Shown: in pieces, positions 7,226 to 14,225 of the stretch
How positions within the stretch are numbered: position 1 is the first letter of the stretch
How the letters are laid out: the number at the start of each line of letters is the position of its first letter
NCBI GenBank assembly: GCA_003217965.1
Contig: QHNB01000065.1
Coordinates: 1 to 14,796 of the forward strand
Direction of reading: 5' to 3'
DNA from: Verrucomicrobiota bacterium
Lineage (GTDB): Bacteria; Verrucomicrobiota; Verrucomicrobiia; Chthoniobacterales; UBA10450
Length of the DNA: 14,796 bases
Position numbers and translations under genes: made by a program
Notes under the pieces: generated by a model
The model's input: the letters and a program-made list of their open reading frames with translations, nothing else
Database searches by the model: none
What the model was told of the DNA's origin: nothing

Positions 7226-8716
7226 ATGAAGTTCTCTTTTCTTATCCTCCTTTGCCTCGCTACCACCGGATTTGGACGTTCTCCGGCCGGTGATTTCAAC
7301 AACGCATACGGCAGTCGATTTCAGCAACAGACACAGCAAAAATCATCCACTTTTCAAAGCACCGCGCCCGATGTGGTTCACCGATGGAACCGGATAGCGA
7401 TTGATGCCACCGGTCTTGATCACACGCCGCCGGCCCCGGGTGAGAACCGCGATTTTGGAGAACAGCTTGGGCCCGGCCGTTCCAGCCGCGCCATGGCGAT
7501 CGTTCATATCGCAATCTTTGACGCGATGAACGCCACAGTCGGTCGCTATCAGAGCTTCACGGGCGTCACCACGACACGCGCATTTTCGCTGGCAGCCGCC
7601 GTGAGCCAGGCGGCACATGATACTTTGGTGTCCCTCTTTCCTTCCCAAACGACAGCGTTCGACAGCGCGTTGGCACAGGATCTATCCCGCGTAAAAAGCA
7701 AACGGGGAAAGGCAAACGGCGTTAATCTTGGCCGTCAAATTGCAGCCGCGGTGCTCGCGTCGCGCGTTGGTGACGGCTCGGAGCTACCAGAAGAGCGCGT
7801 TGGCATTGACTATGTCACGAGCGACCTGCCGGGTTATTGGCGACAAGATCCAATCAGCCTAGTGCCAATCGCGCTGGGAGCCCATTGGGGACAGTGCCGC
7901 CCCTTCGTCATTGAATCAGGATCGCAATTCCGCGCACCTCCTCCGCCGGCGTTGACTAGCGCTGAATATGCAGACGCGTATCGCGAGGCGAAGAGCCTAG
8001 GCGGGGATGGCATCGTGACGCCGACTGACCGAACATCCGAACAAACACAGATCGGGATATTTTGGGGCTACGATGGTACCCCGAGCCTGTGTGCTCCTCC
8101 GCGCCTTTACAACGAGATTACGGTCCATATCGCGGATCAGACGAATCTGAGTCCGCTTGAGCTCGCCCGCTTGCTCGCACTGGTTAATGTGGCCATGGCA
8201 GACACGGCGATGACGGTCTGGGAATCCAAATTTTTTTATAATTTTTGGCGTCCCGTTACTGGAATCCGCGAATCTGATCCTGGGACTGGGCCGACAGGCG
8301 CTGGCGACGGAAATGACGCGATAATTGGTGATCCGACCTTTACGCCACTCGGCGCGCCAGCGAGTAATTTAACCGGTCCGAACTTTACACCGCCATTTCC
8401 TTCGTATCCGTCCGGCCACGGCGGTTTCGGCGGAGCGGTATTCCAAACCATTCGGCGCTTCTACGGCACGGACGATATTGCCTTTACGTTTGTCTCCGAC
8501 GAATTCAACGGGGTAACAAAAGATAACCAGGGCAATGTTCGCCCCTATATCGCTCGGAGTTTCTCCAATTTGTCACAGGCTGAGGAGGAGAACGGTCAGA
8601 GTCGAATCTATCTCGGCATTCATTGGCGGTTCGACAAGACAGAAGCAATCCAGCAAGGTCGAAAGGTGGCTGATTACGTTTTTGATCACGTCTTCCTGCC
8701 CGTTCACGGCCAATAG
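7226..8716 (+). CDS. Exported vanadium-dependent haloperoxidase / PAP2-type protein
   Basis: This is a 496-residue protein from ATG 7226, which begins a signal peptide (MKFSFLILLCLATTGFG). Its C-terminal half carries the full vanadate/phosphate-binding set of the haloperoxidase and acid phosphatase superfamily: Lys335 and Arg342-Pro in K-x6-RP (KFFYNFWRP), PSGH at 395-398, and SR-x5-H at 459-466 (SRIYLGIH). The N-terminal helical part, with SRAMAIVHIAIFDAMNA (about 87-103) and WNRIAIDA, is typical of bacterial vanadium-haloperoxidase-related proteins. Vanadium enzymes oxidise halides with hydrogen peroxide; relatives hydrolyse phosphate esters, so the reaction cannot be fixed from motifs alone. 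Export suggests a periplasmic or extracellular role. The start lacks a strong Shine-Dalgarno sequence. It is convergent with cstA, 32 nt away, and 125 nt after the pil genes, so it is probably a separate unit. Confidence 0.88.
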   Translation: MKFSFLILLCLATTGFGRSPAGDFNNAYGSRFQQQTQQKSSTFQSTAPDVVHRWNRIAIDATGLDHTPPAPGENRDFGEQLGPGRSSRAMAIVHIAIFDAMNATVGRYQSFTGVTTTRAFSLAAAVSQAAHDTLVSLFPSQTTAFDSALAQDLSRVKSKRGKANGVNLGRQIAAAVLASRVGDGSELPEERVGIDYVTSDLPGYWRQDPISLVPIALGAHWGQCRPFVIESGSQFRAPPPPALTSAEYADAYREAKSLGGDGIVTPTDRTSEQTQIGIFWGYDGTPSLCAPPRLYNEITVHIADQTNLSPLELARLLALVNVAMADTAMTVWESKFFYNFWRPVTGIRESDPGTGPTGAGDGNDAIIGDPTFTPLGAPASNLTGPNFTPPFPSYPSGHGGFGGAVFQTIRRFYGTDDIAFTFVSDEFNGVTKDNQGNVRPYIARSFSNLSQAEEENGQSRIYLGIHWRFDKTEAIQQGRKVADYVFDHVFLPVHGQ

Positions 8717-8748
8717 GCACGGGGGCCTTAAGGCTAAATTCCTGCTAG

Positions 8749-10785
8749 TCAGCGCGCCACTTCCGCCAATGGCACGAATTCGCTTTCGTGTAGCTCAATT
8801 CGTTTGCTGCCAATAATAAGACGGCACCATTGGACGGCCGATCCGATTACGATCAAAAGCACGAGCAACAGAAAGAAAGCGGCCACGATGGCATCGAAGC
8901 GCCACACGGCAGCCTGTCGCACAAAGTCGGCGCCCTTACTTGCATTCGCAATGCCCACGCCGTTTTCGACCAGTGAGCGCGCTCCGGAAAGAAAACCAAG
9001 TTTCGGATCAGGAGAAAAGATTTTCATGTACCCGGCTGAAAATGTGACGGCGCACATAAAGAGGAGCGGCCCGATGGTAATCCAGACGTAGCGAAGCTTA
9101 CCCATTTTAATGAGCAAGGTCGTCCCAAGACAGAGCGCAATAACCGAAAGCAACTGATTGGCGAGTCCGAAAAGTGGCCAAAGGGTGTTGATCCCACCAA
9201 GCGGATCAACGACACCCTGATACAAAAACCAGCCCCACGCTGCGACTAGCAACACGCTCGAGACAAAATTTGACGGCCAGGAGCGAGTGTCGCCAAGCGG
9301 TCGCCACAAATTCCCAAGCAAATCCTGCAGCAGAAATCGGCCGACTCGTGTGCCCGCGTCGATGGTCGTGAGGATGAACAAGGCCTCGAACATGATTGCG
9401 AAGTGATACCAAAGCGAGAGTGCGGTCGGGCTGGTCGAGACTCGAGCGAACATATGGGCCATGCCGACGGCAAACGTCGGTGCCCCACCCGCGCGGCCAA
9501 ACATGGTTTGCTCCCCGAGATTGTGGGCGAGATCGGTCATCTGGGCTTCGCTCACGGGAAAACCAGCCGCAGAAACATTTGCCACGACCTCCGCTGGCGC
9601 ACCCTTGACGTTGATGGCGAAGTATTCGCCCGGTTGCAGCACGCAGGCCGCAATCATCGCCATCAATGCGACCATCATCTCTGTTACCATCGCACCGTAA
9701 CCGATGTCGCGAATACGCGACTCCCGTTCGAGCATTTTTGGTGTCGTTCCCGAAGCGATGAGGGAGTGAAATCCCGAGACCGCGCCGCAAGCGATGGTGA
9801 TACAGACGAAAGGGAACACCGGTCCGGCGAAGACCAAGCCGCTCCCGTCAATGAATTTGGTCAGGGCAGGCATTTGCAGCACCGGGTGAATTAAGATGAC
9901 GGCGACGGCAAGAGCAGCGACCGTCCCAAGCTTTAAGAACGTGCTGAGATAATCTCGCGGCGTGAGCAGCATCCAGACGGGCAAAATGGAGGCCGCGAGG
10001 CCATAGATCATGATCGCCCACGCCAGCCATTTGTCGCTGTGGCGAAACCATGCTTCGAGCTCCGGAAAATGGCTGAGAAATTGCCCTCCCCAAACCGCGA
10101 AAAAGAGACCAATCACTCCAAATGCCGTGATCCAGCCGACGCTGACTTTTCCGCTCCGCAAACCTGCTCCCATGACCAACGCGATGGGAATGGTCATTGC
10201 CATGGTGAAAACGCCCCATGGACTTTTTGCCAGCGCTTGCACGACGACTAATGCCAGCACGGCCATCAAAATGATCATGATCGCGAGCACACTCACCAGC
10301 GCCAATGCACCCACGCTGGGCCCAATCTCCTCTTTCACCATTTGTCCGAGCGTCTTCCCGCGCCGCCGGACGGAGGCAAACAGCACAATCATATCGTGCA
10401 CGCCACCGCCCAGCGTGGCACCGATCAATATCCAAAGCGTCCCCGGCAAAAAGCCGAACTGCGCCGCCAGCACAGGTCCAACCAGCGGGCCCGGCCCTGC
10501 GATCGCGGCAAAATGATGGCCGAAAACCATCCACCGATTCGTCGGCACGAAATCTTTGCCATCGTTTTGGACCAGCGCCGGCGTCGCCCGCTCATCATCC
10601 AGCACAATCACCTTCGTCGCCAACCATTTTGAATAGAAGCGATAGCTGATAACAAAGGCGCATAGTCCCGCAACGATGATCCAGAGAGCATTGATCTGCT
10701 CGCCACGCGACATAGCCAGGATGGCGACGGATCCCAACCCAAGCAGGCTCACCGCGATCCAAAGCAACCTTTTCCAAAGGCTCAT
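8749..10785 (-). CDS. cstA: CstA-family carbon starvation transporter
   Basis: This 678-residue polytopic membrane protein has many hydrophobic helices along its whole length. Family landmarks include FGHHFAAIAGPGPLVGP (88-104), LGGGVHDM (125-132), TPRDYLSTFLK (275-285), CGAVSGFHSLIASGTTPK (333-350) and GYGAMVTEM (362-370). CstA relatives in E. coli (about 700 aa) import peptides and/or pyruvate during carbon limitation. The exact substrate here is not visible. The length is slightly short but complete, with no broken helix or frame. The small YbdD/YjiX-type protein that often follows cstA is absent: the downstream neighbour is the convergent haloperoxidase gene. The start ATG is at 10785-10783. 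No strong Shine-Dalgarno sequence is seen. It is divergent from the methyltransferase gene. Confidence 0.93.
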   Translation of the reverse strand: MSLWKRLLWIAVSLLGLGSVAILAMSRGEQINALWIIVAGLCAFVISYRFYSKWLATKVIVLDDERATPALVQNDGKDFVPTNRWMVFGHHFAAIAGPGPLVGPVLAAQFGFLPGTLWILIGATLGGGVHDMIVLFASVRRRGKTLGQMVKEEIGPSVGALALVSVLAIMIILMAVLALVVVQALAKSPWGVFTMAMTIPIALVMGAGLRSGKVSVGWITAFGVIGLFFAVWGGQFLSHFPELEAWFRHSDKWLAWAIMIYGLAASILPVWMLLTPRDYLSTFLKLGTVAALAVAVILIHPVLQMPALTKFIDGSGLVFAGPVFPFVCITIACGAVSGFHSLIASGTTPKMLERESRIRDIGYGAMVTEMMVALMAMIAACVLQPGEYFAINVKGAPAEVVANVSAAGFPVSEAQMTDLAHNLGEQTMFGRAGGAPTFAVGMAHMFARVSTSPTALSLWYHFAIMFEALFILTTIDAGTRVGRFLLQDLLGNLWRPLGDTRSWPSNFVSSVLLVAAWGWFLYQGVVDPLGGINTLWPLFGLANQLLSVIALCLGTTLLIKMGKLRYVWITIGPLLFMCAVTFSAGYMKIFSPDPKLGFLSGARSLVENGVGIANASKGADFVRQAAVWRFDAIVAAFFLLLVLLIVIGSAVQWCRLIIGSKRIELHESEFVPLAEVAR

Positions 10786-10876
10786 TCGCGTTCTACTCTA
10801 CCAAGCAGTTGCAGTTTTCGCTATCATCTGACTGCGATTGACACGAGGGTAACATCACGTTACGGAGCGCTTCCCA
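10786..10876 (+). promoter_or_regulatory. Divergent promoter region with a 15-bp dyad
   Basis: These 91 nt separate the divergent cstA and methyltransferase starts. On the + strand there is a perfect -35 hexamer TTGACA (10838-10843). The hexamer 17 nt on (10861-10866, TACGGA) is a poor -10 box. Between the -35 box and the ribosome binding site lies GTAAC-ATCAC-GTTAC (10849-10863), a perfect 5-bp inverted repeat with a 5-nt spacer. It looks like an operator or a small hairpin immediately before GGAG (10864-10867). GGAG is 9 nt from the ATG at 10877. No convincing promoter for cstA is visible on the other strand. Confidence 0.4.
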
Positions 10877-11623
10877 ATGCGTTTTTCGCACAAAATTGGC
10901 AAGGTAATTAGCGGCGAAGCCCTTGACAGCGCGAAGCGGCACACCAGTGCTTTCCTGCGCAACCGCCGATTTCCTGCGCGCCTCACCACCGCTGCCATTA
11001 TCGCGTCCATTGATGCGACAGCATTCGAGGAAATTCGAAGGAAATATGCCGTCGAAGATCCGGGTGATGCTCCATCGAAATATCTCGACCTGAAAACATG
11101 GATGCAGATCAACTTGCAACGCGTCCGCGAACTCGAACTCGATTACGCACCGCCCAGTAACATCCTCGATATTGGCTGCGGCGCCGGTTACTTCCTCTAC
11201 ATCTCCAAGATGCTTGGCCACAATGTGCTTGGGCTTGATGTCGACAATATGCCCATGTTTCGGGAGTTGATCGAATTGCTGCGCGTTCCACGCGTGGTCG
11301 CGCGCGTCCAGGCCTTTCAGTCGCTACCGAATTTCGATCGCAAGTTCGATCTCATCACGGCGCATCTGATTTGCTTTAACAACCATAAAAGCGACAAGCT
11401 GTGGGGGCCTATCGAATGGGATTATTTCTTGGATGACGTCGCCAGACGTCTGACGTCGCAGGGTCGGGTTTGGCTCGAACTCAACCGTGAGTACGACGGT
11501 ACCTACTACACACCTGAATTGGAGAAGTTCTTCCGCGATCGCGGGGCTCAGATCAGCTCTTATCGTGTGACGTTTAGTCCAGGGAAGCTCGTGCCTGCCG
11601 GAGTTGCTCTAGCCGCCTCTTAA
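10877..11623 (+). CDS. Class I SAM-dependent methyltransferase
   Basis: This 248-residue protein has a Rossmann-type methyltransferase core. Motif I is ILDIGCGAGYFLYIS (96-110), the acidic end of strand 2 is GLDVDN (119-124), and the strand-4 region is FDLITAHLICFNN (157-169). The order fits small-molecule methyltransferases of the UbiE/Methyltransf_11-like type, and the substrate is unknown. The N-terminal 90 residues are helical and basic and may form a lid or a substrate domain. The start ATG 10877 has GGAG 9 nt upstream. The last 50 bp overlap the end of valS on the opposite strand. The short run after residue 205 (REYDGTYYTPELEKFFRDRG) is a family-like C-terminal helix and strand. It may be involved in modifying a sugar or lipid, but that is speculation. 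Confidence 0.82.
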   Translation: MRFSHKIGKVISGEALDSAKRHTSAFLRNRRFPARLTTAAIIASIDATAFEEIRRKYAVEDPGDAPSKYLDLKTWMQINLQRVRELELDYAPPSNILDIGCGAGYFLYISKMLGHNVLGLDVDNMPMFRELIELLRVPRVVARVQAFQSLPNFDRKFDLITAHLICFNNHKSDKLWGPIEWDYFLDDVARRLTSQGRVWLELNREYDGTYYTPELEKFFRDRGAQISSYRVTFSPGKLVPAGVALAAS

Positions 11624-12752
11624 AATCCTCGCGCCGCTGCTGATGCTCCTCGACGACACCTTTCGGAGCGCGCTCGACGAAAGAGTCGTTCGCCAGTTTT
11701 GCCTCGGTCAAGTTTAAATCAGCCTCCAACTTCGCGATCTCTTTGTCGAGTCTTTGCCGCTCCGCCGCGCGATCTCCTTCACCCATCACCAGAGATAATT
11801 CTCCCAAACTCACCGCAGTCAGAGATAAACCCGACGGCGGTTCGATTTTTGGATTAATTTCGAGCGACTCCGCGTTGAGCAGCCGGCTAATCGTAGGGCT
11901 CTCATCCTGAATCCACGCCGCCTCCGCCCGGAGCACGAAACGCGCTTTTCGATTCGACGGCACGCTTGCCTCCGCGCGTAAATTTCGCCCTGCTTCAACC
12001 AATGCATAGATGCCGCGGACTCTTGACTGCGCCGTTTTCACGCGCTCCTCATCGCCGAGATCAATTCGCTTCGGCAGAGGCACGAAATCGAGAAAGACCT
12101 TTTTGTTCTTCGCGAATCCCATGAGGGTCCAAAGCTCCTCCGTGATGTGCGGCATTAATGGATGCAACAACCGGAGCATTGCTGAGGTGACATAATCCAT
12201 CGTGGCCAATGCGGCTTTTTTGCGCAGCTGATCGTCGCCAAAAATGTCTGTCTTGGCCGCCTCCACGAACCAGTCGCAATAATCGCTCCAAACAAAATCG
12301 TAGAGCCGTTGAACGACGGTATTGAATTGGTAATCGCGATACGCGGCCTCGGTCGCATCGATCGTTTCATTCAGGCGTGCGAGCACTTCGATTGCGTAAA
12401 TAGAAACTTCGACCGGCTTCACCTGCGGATCGGGATCGGATGCCCCATGCATCTGACGAAGACGGGCGACGTTCCAAAGCTTGGTTGCGAAGTTTCTCCC
12501 TTCCTCGATTTGTTTCTCATCGAAACGGATGTCCTGTCCGCTCGGCGATATCCGCATCAGACCAAACCGCAAACCATCGGCGCCATACTTTGCGATTAAG
12601 TCCAGTGGGTCGGGAGAATTCCCAAGCGATTTTGACATCTTCCGGCCCTCTTTGTCGCGAATCAGCCCGGTGAAGAAAACATCGCGAAATGGGATGTTAT
12701 CTTCGTCGCGGTCTGTCTTGCCCGGCTTGAATTCAAGGCCGGAAATGATCAT
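11574..12752 (-). CDS. valS: Valyl-tRNA synthetase, C-terminal part (out of frame with the N-terminal part)
   Basis: This is the C-terminal section of ValRS, 392 residues from an internal ATG at 12752. In the same frame the homologous reading extends 13 codons upstream (VTAPDIIFFWVAR before the Met, to 12791), so the ATG is not a real gene start. It contains GRKMSKSLGNSPDPLDLIAK with KMSKS at 38-42. The DGLRFGLM segment and the helical anticodon-binding domain follow. At the end is the coiled-coil arm (about 330-392, ERQRLDKEIAKLEADLN...) that closes bacterial ValRS proteins. All C-terminal parts look intact. The stop TAA is at 11576-11574, inside the 3' end of the convergent methyltransferase gene. 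It must be read together with 12749-14128 as one damaged gene. Confidence 0.88.
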   Translation of the reverse strand: MIISGLEFKPGKTDRDEDNIPFRDVFFTGLIRDKEGRKMSKSLGNSPDPLDLIAKYGADGLRFGLMRISPSGQDIRFDEKQIEEGRNFATKLWNVARLRQMHGASDPDPQVKPVEVSIYAIEVLARLNETIDATEAAYRDYQFNTVVQRLYDFVWSDYCDWFVEAAKTDIFGDDQLRKKAALATMDYVTSAMLRLLHPLMPHITEELWTLMGFAKNKKVFLDFVPLPKRIDLGDEERVKTAQSRVRGIYALVEAGRNLRAEASVPSNRKARFVLRAEAAWIQDESPTISRLLNAESLEINPKIEPPSGLSLTAVSLGELSLVMGEGDRAAERQRLDKEIAKLEADLNLTEAKLANDSFVERAPKGVVEEHQQRREDFKRRLEQLRQARASLD

Positions 12753-14128
12753 CCGGGCGACCCAGAAGAAAATAATATCCGGCGCGGTAACGACCAGGTG
12801 TCGAGCGTGTCGGGATCTTGCGTCCAGCCTTCGCCGGGCGATTCGATCTGAACCCGCACCTCACTGTCGCGATACCACGCCGGAATTCGATGACCCCACC
12901 AAATTTGCCGGCTGATGCACCAATCCTGAATGTTCCCGAGCCATTGCTCATAGACTTTCTCCCAATGCATCGGAAAGAAACGGATCAAGTGTTGGCGGAC
13001 CACGCGAAGCGCTTCCTCGGTCTTGGGATAATGCAAAAACCATTGTTCACTCAGCCGTGGCTCGATCGGAACGCCGGCGCGTTCACTGAAGCCGATCGTG
13101 CTCTCGTGCGGCTCGGTTTTCGAAAGTAAGCCGCGCTCCCGCAGAATCTTGGCCGCGCGTTCGCGCGCTTCAAATCGATCCAGACCGTGTAGCTCCGGCA
13201 CGGCCGGACAGTCGATGCGACCGTCGTCTGTGAGGACGTCAATAACCGGCAAATTGTGGCGTTGGCCGATTTCGAAATCGAGGGTGTCGTGCGCAGGAGT
13301 TACTTTTAAAGCCCCAGTGCCGAATTCCGGGTCGATGGCGTCATCGGCGATAATTGGGAGTGCCTCGCGGGCCAGCGGCCGCCAGACTTTTTTTCCGATC
13401 AAATCGCGATAACGCGGATCACTCGGATGCACCGCCACTGCCACGTCGGCCATGATCGTTTCGGGACGGGTTGTGGCTAGTTTCAGAAATTTTCCCGGTT
13501 GTTCGACCAGCTCGTATCGCACATAGAAGAGCGCACTTTTTTGCGGTGTCGGAATGACTTCTTCGTCCGACAAAGCGGTCAAAGCGGCTGGATCCCAATT
13601 GATCATGCGGCGGCCGCGGTAGATCAGTCCCTTGTTGTAGAGATCGACAAAAACCTGAAGAACAGCGCGAACATACTCCTGGTCGAGCGTGTAGCGCTGT
13701 CGTGACCAATCTGCTGACACGCCCAGGCGCTTAAGTTGTTCGATAATGATTCCACCGTGTTTCTCCTGCCAATCCAAGACACGCCGCAGGAATTCCTCCC
13801 GCCCAAGGTCATGCCGTGTTTTGTTCTCCGTGCGTCGCAAATGTTTTTCGACCGCCGTCTGGGTTCCCACGCCAGCGTGATCCATTCCTGGGAGCCACAG
13901 CACCTCATGTCCAAGCATGCGGGCGCGGCGTGCCAGGATGTCCTGGATCGTGTTGTTCAAGACATGGCCAAGCGTGAGCACTCCGGTAATGTTGGGTGGC
14001 GGAATGACAATTGAGAACGCCAGCTTTGCTGATTTCGGATCTGCACGGAAGGCTCCGGCGTCGAGCCAGCGCTGATACCACACTGGCTCAACCGTCTTCG
14101 GGTCGTAATTTTTCGGCAAGTCCGCCAT
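12749..14128 (-). CDS. valS: Valyl-tRNA synthetase, N-terminal part (truncated by frameshift)
   Basis: This is the N-terminal section of ValRS, 459 residues from ATG 14128 (MADLPKNYDPKTVEPVWY, the usual family start). An ATG at 14143 and a GTG at 14182 are in-frame alternatives without better ribosome sites. It carries PPPNITGVLTLGH (43-55), where the HIGH signature reads TLGH, then GMDHAGVGTQ (81-90). The editing domain follows, with LATTRPETIMADVAVAVHP and GTGALKVTPAHDTLDFEIG, then DWCISRQIWWGHRIP in the returning catalytic domain. After DTLDTW the frame leaves homology, adds 14 unrelated residues and stops at 12751-12749. The enzyme charges tRNA-Val and is normally essential. As written, this copy cannot make a complete catalytic domain. 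Confidence 0.88.
   Translation of the reverse strand: MADLPKNYDPKTVEPVWYQRWLDAGAFRADPKSAKLAFSIVIPPPNITGVLTLGHVLNNTIQDILARRARMLGHEVLWLPGMDHAGVGTQTAVEKHLRRTENKTRHDLGREEFLRRVLDWQEKHGGIIIEQLKRLGVSADWSRQRYTLDQEYVRAVLQVFVDLYNKGLIYRGRRMINWDPAALTALSDEEVIPTPQKSALFYVRYELVEQPGKFLKLATTRPETIMADVAVAVHPSDPRYRDLIGKKVWRPLAREALPIIADDAIDPEFGTGALKVTPAHDTLDFEIGQRHNLPVIDVLTDDGRIDCPAVPELHGLDRFEARERAAKILRERGLLSKTEPHESTIGFSERAGVPIEPRLSEQWFLHYPKTEEALRVVRQHLIRFFPMHWEKVYEQWLGNIQDWCISRQIWWGHRIPAWYRDSEVRVQIESPGEGWTQDPDTLDTWSLPRRILFSSGSPG
12787..12804 (-). other. Deletion and frameshift junction in valS
   Basis: Reading the minus strand, the N-terminal frame gives DTLDTW with the Trp codon at 12796-12794. The C-terminal frame resumes with VTAPDIIFFW from 12791. 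Only two bases separate them. ValRS proteins such as those of E. coli and Thermus have about 29 residues here (starting FSS-x-LW and ending near YP-x-x-x-L). About 85 nt are therefore missing, and the frame is shifted by -1. CCTGGT at the joint (12798-12793) could be a remnant of a short direct repeat that mediated the deletion, or the point of an assembly collapse. Confidence 0.75.
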
Positions 14129-14225
14129 CGAGGTTGAAATCATCGAAGAGACCCAGGTAATTGCCAAATAAATCAGCGACACATCCGCAGTTGCGGTCAG
14201 GTGATGCCGCCATCATTTTGCAGAA
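14129..14225. other. Divergent intergenic region between valS and the amidase gene
   Basis: This 97-nt region lies between the two divergent starts. TTGCGG (14191-14196) with CATTTT 17 nt later is a weak promoter-like pair for the amidase. It would place the transcript start at or near the ATG. No clear Shine-Dalgarno sequence precedes either gene. I see no T-box leader or tRNA-like structure upstream of valS, though the space is short. Confidence 0.3.

Noticed and set aside
8721..8735. Palindrome GCCTTAAGGC between the convergent haloperoxidase and cstA genes, considered as a bidirectional terminator
   Set aside because: The stem is only 3-4 bp around TTAA and has no T-run on either side. 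It is too weak to call.
8804..10649. Several open frames of 60-228 codons on both strands inside cstA
   Set aside because: They lie fully within the conserved CstA reading frame, lack ribosome binding sites and show no recognisable domains. Composition-driven shadow frames explain them.
12749..12804. Programmed -1 ribosomal frameshift to join the valS halves
   Set aside because: No canonical slippery heptamer is present, and about 29 residues of the catalytic domain would still be missing after a shift. Deletion or assembly error explains the data better.
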